A stretch of DNA of 9,005 nt. It comes from G039029935 sp039029935. GTDB lineage: Bacteria; Chloroflexota; Anaerolineae; Caldilineales; Caldilineaceae. Numbering within the stretch: the stretch's first letter is position 1; each line of letters opens with the position of its first letter. This document shows positions 1 through 5,489 of this stretch, piece by piece. The position numbers and the translations under genes are program-made. Location: contig JBCCFC010000517.1 in assembly GCA_039029935.1 (NCBI GenBank), positions 1 through 9,005 on the forward strand. The letters are read 5' to 3'. The notes under the pieces were generated by a model. It saw nothing but the letters and a program-made list of their open reading frames with translations, was not told where the DNA came from and made no database searches.

Positions 1-2
1 CG

Positions 3-101
3 CGCTGGGATGGTGATACGTGGAATCAAATGCACCGTTGGCAGGATGATCGCGTGTGTGGCAGAATATTCGGACAAAAGGCTCGTTGGGTAGGTGGCTG
101 A
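3..101 (+). CDS. possible C-terminal end of an unrecognised protein (partial)
   Basis: A frame open from the left edge of the window ends at TGA 99-101 and gives 32 residues rich in Trp (five) with a basic, glycine-rich end (GRIFGQKARWVGG). The composition looks protein-like, but 32 open codons can arise by chance and I recognise no family. If real, it is the last part of a gene that begins outside the window. A run of nine G starts five bases after the stop. No terminator hairpin is evident behind it. Confidence 0.25.
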   Translation, partial: RWDGDTWNQMHRWQDDRVCGRIFGQKARWVGG

Positions 102-413
102 TCGCGGGGGGGGGATGCTCGCCGACGTAAGGAACACGTGCACGATTGCCTGCCGGCAAATTATGCGGCGATCTCATCAGATACAGGTCGCACACTACAG
201 AGCATAGGGTGCAGTAGCATCCACATCGCTACTCTTGCTACTTGCGGCTGCGGTGGGAAGAGTGGCGGTGTTCTTCATCATCTTGGTCCAGGCGCGTTCA
301 CAGTTGTCGCGTAGGGTATTGTTTTGGGCCTTTCTTCCGGTTTACGAGAAGAGCACACATGCGACCACCGAGTACGTGCTTCAGCCAACCGGGAGGCCAT
401 ATCTTCTGTTTGG
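102..413. other. gene-poor stretch without a convincing gene
   Basis: All three forward frames are interrupted or give unconvincing peptides. The longest forward frame here (from TTG 235 to 510) has no ribosome binding site that I can see and overlaps the SRPBCC coding region in another frame. Reverse frames are antisense to that gene. A homopolymer of nine G lies at 106-114. The stretch may be a decayed gene or upstream regulatory DNA. I see no RNA gene, terminator or repeat in it. Confidence 0.5.
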
Positions 414-524
414 ATGTACATCTTGGATGCTGCACCTACGGTTGCATAGGTTGATTTCTTCACGAGTGCAGCGAGTCTTGTCAATGTACACAGCGCACCG
501 GAGCGGCTGACCGAGGGTGATGAG
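414..524 (+). pseudogene. in-frame N-terminal remnant of the SRPBCC gene, interrupted by TAG
   Basis: Reading upstream from ATG 525 in the same frame, the sequence still looks like this family: after a TAG at 447-449 come VDFFTSAASLVNVHSAPERL and then TEGDE, which leads directly into the intact ORF. This matches the usual 'VW.FFtd...L' helix and 'l.eGd' strand of SRPBCC proteins. Before the TAG, ATG 414 would give MYILDAAPTVA, a plausible first beta strand. Without the stop the protein would be 150 residues, the usual size of this family. No ATG, GTG or TTG lies between the TAG and 525. The TAG may be a true nonsense mutation or a base error. TAG is used as an ordinary stop by two other genes here (2581-2583 and 8601-8603), so recoding is unlikely. 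Confidence 0.5.
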
Positions 525-866
525 ATGAATTTTACGATGTGGTTAGGGCCAATGCCGATTCGTTGGTTGGCGCGTATTGAAAATGTTGTCAACAACGGGC
601 ATGAGGCTAGCTTTGAAGATAGACAGGTGAAAGGCCCCTTCACCAAGTGGGTCCATCGCCATGCCTTTGTGACGGTCTATGATGAGGCGTTGGGACGGGA
701 TGTGACCGAGGTCCACGACACAGTAGACGCAGAGTATTCGAGTAATCTGTTCTGGAAATTGGTTGGCATCGGCATGTGGTCTGGGATGTCTGCTCTATTT
801 GCATTTCGTAGTTGGAAGACTCGGCGCTTACTTGAGCAGGGGTATGCGTATCAGGCAGCGGCTTAA
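525..866 (+). CDS. SRPBCC-family (START/Bet v1-like) ligand-binding protein, N-terminally truncated
   Basis: This 113-residue ORF carries the C-terminal three quarters of an SRPBCC helix-grip domain. Visible family features are a strand with LGPMPIRWLARIE, the conserved block FEDRQVKGPFTKWVHRH (residues about 30-46), a strand ending in VTEVHDTVDAEY, and a long C-terminal helix with a FAFRSWKTRRLLE end. Such domains form a hydrophobic pocket for lipids or polyketides and are probably cytoplasmic; the ligand cannot be read from sequence. ATG 525 has a modest GAGGGTGA upstream, so a short product could be made, but it would lack the first strand and helices, which lie upstream behind a TAG. The gene ends 130 bases before the Crt-type oxidoreductase on the same strand. 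SRPBCC genes are known near photolyase and oxidoreductase genes in several bacterial light-response clusters, which fits this context. Family assignment is fairly sure; function in the cell is not. Confidence 0.7.
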   Translation: MNFTMWLGPMPIRWLARIENVVNNGHEASFEDRQVKGPFTKWVHRHAFVTVYDEALGRDVTEVHDTVDAEYSSNLFWKLVGIGMWSGMSALFAFRSWKTRRLLEQGYAYQAAA

Positions 867-868
867 TC

Positions 869-924
869 AGTGTGATAGTGTGATAGTGTGATAGTGTAAT
901 AGTGTAATAGTGTGATAGCGTATG
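869..924 (+). repeat. short tandem repeat, 8-bp unit AGTGTRAT, about 7 copies
   Basis: Starting two bases after the stop codon of the SRPBCC ORF, the octamer AGTGTGAT or AGTGTAAT is repeated six times in register (869-916), followed by a decayed copy AGCGTATG. It is too regular to be chance and contains no gene. It can pair with the opposite-sense CACTAT repeats at 955-973. Confidence 0.9.
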
Positions 925-941
925 GGTGTGTGGGTATAAAT

Positions 942-973
942 GTGTTAACACTAATCACTATTCACTATTCACT
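942..973. repeat. palindrome GTGTTAACAC plus TCACTAT tandem repeat
   Basis: A perfect 10-bp palindrome (942-951) is followed by TCACTAT, TCACTAT, TCACT at 955-973. The second element is the near reverse complement of the AGTGTRAT array just upstream, so the gap before the oxidoreductase can fold back on itself. The palindrome could be a protein-binding site for the gene starting at 997, but no regulator is identified. A TATAAA at 935-940 resembles a -10 box without a good -35. Confidence 0.55.
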
Positions 974-996
974 GTCAACTACAAAAAGGACACAAA

Positions 997-2583
997 ATGT
1001 CACGAGTAGTAGTGATTGGCGCGGGCATTGGCGGTTTAACCACGGCAGCGTTATTGGCACAGGCGGGGTTAGATGTCACGGTGCTAGAAGCACATGTCTA
1101 TCCAGGTGGCTGTGCAGGAACATTTTATCATCAAAAGTATAGGTTTGATGCGGGTGCGACATTGGCAGGTGGCTTTTATCCAGGTGGGCCAATGGATGTT
1201 GTGGCAAAGGCCGTTGGTATTGATGCATGGCCCGCACACCCGTCTAATCCAGCAATGACGGTGCATCTGCCCGATGGCGATGTCGTGACACGCTGGGGCG
1301 ATGAGCGTCGTTGGGATGAGCGGCGTCGCGCCTTTGGCGAACAGAGTGATGCCTTTTGGCGGTGGCAAGAGAAAACAGCGGATGCGCTCTGGGATTTGGC
1401 CATGCGCAGCCCAGCATGGCCGCCTCAGTCCTTGGCCGAAGGGATACAGCTTGTTCAGCAGGGACTTTCATGGCTGGGCAGCAATCCACAATCGCATTTA
1501 AACCCCTTACTCTGGGCGGATGGTGTTCGCTCCTTGGCTGCACACTTACCCAAAGGGGCTGATCGCAAGACAGAAAAGCTACGACAGTTTATCGACGCCC
1601 AACTATTGATCTCGGCACAAACCACAAGCCCTCATGTCTACGGACTATTTGGGGCATCGGCACTGGATTTGCCCAGACGCGGTGTCGTTCATTTTGAGGG
1701 TGGCATCGGGCGCATTGCGGAATGTATTGCACAGGCGGTGCGCGATCATGGTGGTGAGGTGCGCTATCGTCAAGAAGTCACGCGTATTGTCACAGAGCAG
1801 CGCGGCCATCAACGTGTGCCTGTTGCGGTCGAAACCAAACGCGGTCACTCCTTTCCAGCAGATATCGTGGTTGCCAACTTACCTCCTTGGAATATTGCCA
1901 AGCTCATGGGTGAGCATACACCACCCGCATTACAAAATTTGCCTGCTCGACCTACAAAGGGTTCTACCGATGGGTGGGGGGCATTTATGATCTATGTCGG
2001 GCTAGACAACAGCGCCGTTCCAAAAGACAGCCCACTTCATCATCAGCTCATTGCACCGCAAACATCTGAGAATCAACTTGATTCTGCAACGATGGGTGAA
2101 GGCAACACAATTTTTATGTCGCTGAGTCCAGAGTGGGATGCGGGACGCGCCCCTGCTGGGCAGCGAGCCTTAACCATCAGCACCCACACCAATTTGGGCA
2201 AATGGTGGGATTTGTATGAAAACGATCTCGATGAATATACAAATTTAAAGAACCGCTATGTCGATCAGATGTTGATGCTTGCAGAACGTGTGATTCCCAA
2301 TATTCGTGATGCTGCACACTTGATTAAACCCGGCACCCCCGTCACATTCAATCGCTTTACCCGTCGCCAATGGGGTTGGGTCGGTGGCTTTCCACAGACC
2401 AATTTGTTTCGGACCTGGGCACCCAAGTTAGACACCAATTTGTGGATGGTCGGTGATAGTATTTTCCCCGGACAATCAACCGCAGCGGTCGCCTTGGGCG
2501 GCATCCGTGTTGCGAATGCAGTTTTGGCGCAAACAGACAACGCACGTGTTCGCCAGCCAGCAGTGCGTTATGGGGCAGTATAG
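997..2583 (+). CDS. FAD-dependent oxidoreductase, phytoene desaturase/carotenoid isomerase (Crt) superfamily
   Basis: A 528-residue flavoprotein. The N-terminus holds the dinucleotide-binding fold: VVVIGAGIGG at residues 4-13, then the acidic end of strand two (VLEA, Glu31) and the PGGCAGTF loop (36-43). A second family segment, FEGGIGRIAECIA (233-245), is the substrate-side Gly-rich motif. The C-terminal FAD motif is WMVGDSIFPGQSTAAVALGG (483-502). This layout and length (family about 490-530) fit CrtI/CrtD/CrtISO/CrtO-type enzymes, which desaturate, isomerise or oxidise carotenoids at the membrane. The exact reaction cannot be assigned; retinol-saturase-like or other polyene substrates remain possible. 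The start is supported by AAAAGGA at 984-990, six bases before ATG, and by the Rossmann strand beginning at residue 4. No phytoene synthase or other carotenoid gene is in the window. The next gene, a membrane protein, lies 99 bases downstream. Confidence 0.88.
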   Translation: MSRVVVIGAGIGGLTTAALLAQAGLDVTVLEAHVYPGGCAGTFYHQKYRFDAGATLAGGFYPGGPMDVVAKAVGIDAWPAHPSNPAMTVHLPDGDVVTRWGDERRWDERRRAFGEQSDAFWRWQEKTADALWDLAMRSPAWPPQSLAEGIQLVQQGLSWLGSNPQSHLNPLLWADGVRSLAAHLPKGADRKTEKLRQFIDAQLLISAQTTSPHVYGLFGASALDLPRRGVVHFEGGIGRIAECIAQAVRDHGGEVRYRQEVTRIVTEQRGHQRVPVAVETKRGHSFPADIVVANLPPWNIAKLMGEHTPPALQNLPARPTKGSTDGWGAFMIYVGLDNSAVPKDSPLHHQLIAPQTSENQLDSATMGEGNTIFMSLSPEWDAGRAPAGQRALTISTHTNLGKWWDLYENDLDEYTNLKNRYVDQMLMLAERVIPNIRDAAHLIKPGTPVTFNRFTRRQWGWVGGFPQTNLFRTWAPKLDTNLWMVGDSIFPGQSTAAVALGGIRVANAVLAQTDNARVRQPAVRYGAV

Positions 2584-2584
2584 A

Positions 2585-2624
2585 TAGTCAGCTAGTCAGC
2601 CAGTCAGCCAGTCAGCTATCAGGC
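2585..2624 (+). repeat. short tandem repeat, 8-bp unit YAGTCAGC, about 5 copies
   Basis: One base after the oxidoreductase stop, TAGTCAGC occurs twice, CAGTCAGC twice, then a decayed TATCAGGC, all in an 8-bp register. The segment GCTAGTCAGC (2591-2600) has a perfect inverted copy GCTGACTAGC at 2631-2640, giving a possible 10-bp stem with a 30-base loop. No coding potential. Confidence 0.85.
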
Positions 2625-2642
2625 TGAAGTGCTGACTAGCCG

Positions 2643-2662
2643 AAGTGCTGAAAGCACTTTTT
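2643..2662 (+). terminator. small terminator-like hairpin before the membrane protein gene
   Basis: AAGTGCT (2643-2649) pairs with AGCACTT (2653-2659) over a three-base GAA loop and runs into TTTTT (2658-2662). It lies 59 bases after the oxidoreductase stop and about 20 bases before the next ATG. The stem is short with only three G-C pairs, so it would be a weak terminator or attenuator. A second copy of the left arm (AAGTGCT, 2627-2633) could compete for the same right arm. Confidence 0.4.
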
Positions 2663-2682
2663 AGTTATCAGGAAGTGAGAAA

Positions 2683-3711
2683 ATGACAGAAAACACACAA
2701 AAAAGACGAAAAGATGTACAGATTCTATGGGTTGGCATCGCCGCTAGTTTCCTATTTACAGCGGCCATCTGGGGCTTGGGTCCTCGATTGGCAGCTATTC
2801 AACATCTGCCAGACACAGGGGCATCTTGGTATTATTGGCAATTGCCCGAACAGTCGATGGCGGCACGCATCACCGCCTGGAGTTTCTATCTTGTACATCA
2901 AGTCGCCATTTGGGGGTTAATTTACTATGCACAGCGTAACAAACTACGCTACACCACAGGATTGCATGGAGTAAATTATGCGGCACTGGGTGTCAACGGG
3001 TTCTTTATCATCTTACACATGGTGCAGACCCATGTTTGGTATGATGGTTTGGCGCAGGATGTCTCGATCTGGAGTTCACAGTTCTCTGTTGTCCTGCTTT
3101 TGGTGCTTGTATTACTGATGGAGACACCGCGACGTGGACTGTTCTTTGGGCAAAAAGTACCGTTGGGTAAACGTGTGACCAGCTTTGTCAAAAAGTATCA
3201 TGGCTATGTCTTCTCATGGGCCATCATCTATACCTTCTGGTATCACCCAACCGAGGCTACAAGCGGACATCTGATCGGCTTCTTTTATACCTTCTTGTTG
3301 ATGCTACAAGGAAGCCTCTTCTTCACACGCGCTCACCTCAATCGGTGGTGGACCTTTACACAAGAAGGGATGGTATTGCTCCATGGCACATTGGTCGCTT
3401 ATATGAGCACAAACGTATGGCCGATGTTTGGCTTTGGCTTTGCCGGGTTGATTGTCATCACACAAATGCACGGCTTGGGGCTATCACGTGCAGTACGGGC
3501 GGGTATCACGGCTGTTTATGTGGTCTGTGCGCTCTGGGTCTATAATTCTCGTGGATGGGACAAACTAGACGAGATTATTCGGATTCCCATGATTGAGTAT
3601 CTGAGTGTCTTTGCGTTGGCAGCAATTATCTGGCTTGGCCTCTGGATTGCACAGGTGATTACACGGCTGGTCAATCCACCAAAGCCAATTGAGTCAACAG
3701 CCCAAGCATAA
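2683..3711 (+). CDS. histidine-rich polytopic membrane protein of unknown function
   Basis: A 342-residue integral membrane protein with about ten hydrophobic segments (near residues 13-31, 66-84, 98-116, 131-147, 175-190, 196-214, 229-243, 246-262, 270-288 and 306-328), a basic N-terminus (QKRRK) and a soluble polar tail. I do not recognise the family. Eleven histidines are present, many at membrane edges in short motifs: LVHQ (72), LHG (95), LHMVQTHVWYDG (112, 117), YHGY (173), WYHPTE (188), RAHLNRWW (218), LLHG (234), MHGLG (263). Such spacing could bind haem or metal, but the HX3H/HX2HH pattern of the fatty-acid hydroxylase or CrtW type is not present. The start has AGGAAG at 2670-2675, seven bases before ATG. 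It sits between a Crt-type oxidoreductase and a photolyase, so a role in pigment or membrane-lipid oxidation or in light stress is a guess from context only. Confidence 0.85.
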   Translation: MTENTQKRRKDVQILWVGIAASFLFTAAIWGLGPRLAAIQHLPDTGASWYYWQLPEQSMAARITAWSFYLVHQVAIWGLIYYAQRNKLRYTTGLHGVNYAALGVNGFFIILHMVQTHVWYDGLAQDVSIWSSQFSVVLLLVLVLLMETPRRGLFFGQKVPLGKRVTSFVKKYHGYVFSWAIIYTFWYHPTEATSGHLIGFFYTFLLMLQGSLFFTRAHLNRWWTFTQEGMVLLHGTLVAYMSTNVWPMFGFGFAGLIVITQMHGLGLSRAVRAGITAVYVVCALWVYNSRGWDKLDEIIRIPMIEYLSVFALAAIIWLGLWIAQVITRLVNPPKPIESTAQA

Positions 3712-3718
3712 ATAAGCT

Positions 3719-3747
3719 CTCAGCTACTCAGCCGTCAGCTTTCAGCC
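3719..3747 (+). repeat. degenerate CTCAGCYN tandem repeat
   Basis: Seven bases after the stop of the membrane protein gene, CTCAGCTA and CTCAGCCG follow each other in an 8-bp register, then TCAGCTTTCAGCC. This is the same kind of TCAGC-based repeat as at 2585-2624. The rest of the 92-base gap holds CTATAAAATT (3781-3790), a possible -10-like element without a clear -35, and the purine-rich ribosome site of the photolyase gene. Confidence 0.65.
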
Positions 3748-3803
3748 AGAACTTGACCGTTCCTAGCCTTCCGGCTCTTCCTATAAAATTTGGGGGATTA
3801 TAT

Positions 3804-5291
3804 ATGTCCTGTGCCATCTGGTGGATACGGCGTGATCTGCGACTCACAGACAACCAAACACTTCATGCCGCCATCGATCATGCGACAGCACATCCTGACG
3901 GCCACGTCATCCCCCTCTTTATTCTTGATCCAATCTTTCCAAAATCCCCCTACTTCAGTCTGCAACGATTTGGCTTTTTGCTGGAGGGGCTACGTATCCT
4001 CGCCCAGTCACTTCAAGCGAGGGGCAGCCAGCTAATTGTGCGTTCAGGGCGACCACAAACTGTCTTGAGCGAGTTTGTGCAGACGGCCAATGTCACCGCC
4101 ATTTTTGCCGAGCGCGATCATTCACCCTATGCAACCGCACGTGACCAACAAATTCAAGCAGCCTTATCATTGCACCTAACCGATGGCGTGTCAATCCGCA
4201 CACCCGGGACCGTACTCAAGAACGATGGCCGTCCATACACGGTCTACACGCCCTATCGACGCAAGTGGGAAGCAACCACCCATCTAACCCGCCACCATAT
4301 TTTGCCTGCGCCACAGAATATACCAACACCAGAGACCATTTCAAGTGAGCCTATACCAACAGACCCAACCATGTCTTCTGAAATCGCACCCTTATTTCCG
4401 CCTGGAGAATCTGCGGCCAAAGATCGATTGGGTGCATATGTGCGTATTCCTGTTCAGGAACATGTGCGCATCCCTGCGCAGGGTCAGCAACAAACATACG
4501 CCATTCGTGACTATGCTGACAGCCGAGATCGGCCCGCGATTGCCGGAACATCATCATTGTCCCCCTATTTGCGTTTTGGCATGATATCGGCACGGTTGGC
4601 GGCAGTCGGGGCAATGGAGGCAATTCAGCAGGCCGAGGTATTGGGGGATGCCACAGGTCGTCAAAGTGCTGAGACATGGCTGAGTGAGCTAATTTGGCGT
4701 GACTTCTATATCAGCATTTTGGCAGCGTTTCCCCATGTGCGTCAACAAAGCTTTAGGTCAGCGTATGACAACATCGTGTGGGATAACGATGCAGATGCCT
4801 TTGCTGCGTGGTGTGTGGGGCGCACAGGCTATCCATTTGTGGATGCAGCCATGCGTCAGCTACGCCAAAGCGGATGGATGCACAATCGTGCGCGCATGGT
4901 AGTCGCCTCCTTTCTTGTCAAACATTTACTGATCGATTGGCGTTGGGGTGAACGTTGGTTTATGCAGCACTTGCTGGATGGCGATCCTGCGGCCAACAAT
5001 GGTGGTTGGCAGTGGACGGCTGGCACAGGGACGGATGCTGCCCCCTATTTTCGCGTCTTTAATCCGATTACTCAAGGTAAAAAGTTTGATCCAACAGGCG
5101 ACTATGTACGGCGATGGGTCCCCGAATTGCAACGGGTTGAGAAAAAGTATATCCATGAGCCGTGGAAAATGTCGCCATTAGAACAGCGCACCTGTCAGTG
5201 TGTCATTGGCGAACAGTATCCAATGCCCATAGTTGATCACAAATGGGCGCGGGAGAGGGTTTTGGATGCCTATAAACAGGCAAAAGGATAA
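3804..5291 (+). CDS. phrB: class I deoxyribodipyrimidine photolyase (cryptochrome/photolyase family)
   Basis: A 495-residue light-driven flavoenzyme that splits UV-induced cyclobutane pyrimidine dimers in DNA. Residues 1-130 form the photolyase alpha/beta domain that holds the antenna pigment (start IWWIRRDLRLTDN). The FAD domain shows GTSSLSPYLRFGMIS (248-262), WLSELIWRDFY (292-302), GRTGYPFVDAAMRQL (339-353), GWMHNRARM (357-365) and DPAANNGGWQW (394-404). By alignment with E. coli PhrB, the electron-transfer Trp triad is W326, W379 and W402, the flavin-N5 contact is N398, and the dimer-site residues are E295 and W298, so a repair photolyase is more likely than a signalling cryptochrome. The (6-4) lyase and DASH types fit less well. 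ATG 3804 is chosen over an in-frame TTG 51 bases upstream because GGGGGA (3792-3797) sits at good distance from it and the family start follows at once. An extra repeated segment lies at residues 213-228. Confidence 0.95.
   Translation: MSCAIWWIRRDLRLTDNQTLHAAIDHATAHPDGHVIPLFILDPIFPKSPYFSLQRFGFLLEGLRILAQSLQARGSQLIVRSGRPQTVLSEFVQTANVTAIFAERDHSPYATARDQQIQAALSLHLTDGVSIRTPGTVLKNDGRPYTVYTPYRRKWEATTHLTRHHILPAPQNIPTPETISSEPIPTDPTMSSEIAPLFPPGESAAKDRLGAYVRIPVQEHVRIPAQGQQQTYAIRDYADSRDRPAIAGTSSLSPYLRFGMISARLAAVGAMEAIQQAEVLGDATGRQSAETWLSELIWRDFYISILAAFPHVRQQSFRSAYDNIVWDNDADAFAAWCVGRTGYPFVDAAMRQLRQSGWMHNRARMVVASFLVKHLLIDWRWGERWFMQHLLDGDPAANNGGWQWTAGTGTDAAPYFRVFNPITQGKKFDPTGDYVRRWVPELQRVEKKYIHEPWKMSPLEQRTCQCVIGEQYPMPIVDHKWARERVLDAYKQAKG
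4440..4487 (+). repeat. in-frame 24-bp tandem duplication inside the photolyase gene
   Basis: Two adjacent 24-base copies encode VRIPVQEH and VRIPAQGQ (residues 213-228). They differ at several third positions, so the duplication is not recent. It lies in the variable linker between the antenna domain and the FAD domain, where E. coli PhrB has no such segment. Confidence 0.7.
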
Positions 5292-5389
5292 ATTGAGGAA
5301 TAGGTTATTTTGACGGGACAGGTTCGGAGACGGAGATTGGACCCATCTAAGAAACCTCAAAATATACCCTACATATAAAATATCAACAA

Positions 5390-5435
5390 TGACAGCAAAT
5401 TGACATCAAATACATGACCTTTTTTGGCTTAAGAT
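5390..5435 (+). promoter_or_regulatory. candidate Pho box (11-bp direct repeats) and -10 element before the phosphatase gene
   Basis: TGACAGCAAAT (5390-5400) and TGACATCAAAT (5401-5411) are adjacent direct repeats with one mismatch. A third partial site ATGACC ends at 5419, and ten bases later comes TAAGAT (5430-5435), a plausible -10 box. PhoB/PhoP-type regulators bind 11-bp-spaced direct repeats; read on the minus strand the pair is ATGTCAA-TTTG-CTGTCAT, with one half identical to the E. coli half-site CTGTCAT. The orientation is opposite to the usual E. coli arrangement. The rest of the 198-base gap (5292-5489) is AT-rich, with no terminator I trust behind the photolyase gene. AAGAGGA at 5475-5481 is the ribosome binding site of the phosphatase. 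Confidence 0.5.
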
Positions 5436-5489
5436 ACGTTAGTGTAAAGACTTACAAACTTTCTATTTAGCCTTAAGAGGAATTTGCAT

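Noticed and set aside
235..510. 91-codon forward ORF with a hydrophobic start
   Set aside because: TTG start without ribosome site, no family resemblance, and it overlaps the better supported SRPBCC frame.
278..646. 122-codon reverse ORF
   Set aside because: It is antisense to the SRPBCC coding sequence and its peptide has no recognisable features.
640..951. Reverse ORF with a repetitive His/Thr N-terminus
   Set aside because: The repetitive part is only the translation of the AGTGTRAT tandem repeat, and the remainder is antisense to the SRPBCC gene.
3753..3803. TTG start 51 bases upstream for the photolyase
   Set aside because: The extra 17 residues are not family-like and no ribosome site precedes the TTG, while GGGGGA lies well placed before ATG 3804.
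5293..5360. TTGAGG/CCTCAA inverted repeat after the photolyase as a terminator
   Set aside because: Only six pairs around a spacer of more than 50 bases and no T-run after it.
5400..5405. TTGACA as a sigma-70 -35 box for the phosphatase
   Set aside because: The only reasonable -10 (TAAGAT, 5430) is 24 bases away, too far; the bases are better explained as part of the direct repeat.
5484..5489. TTG start two codons upstream for the phosphatase
   Set aside because: It lies only two or three bases after the AAGAGGA site; ATG 5490 has the better spacing.
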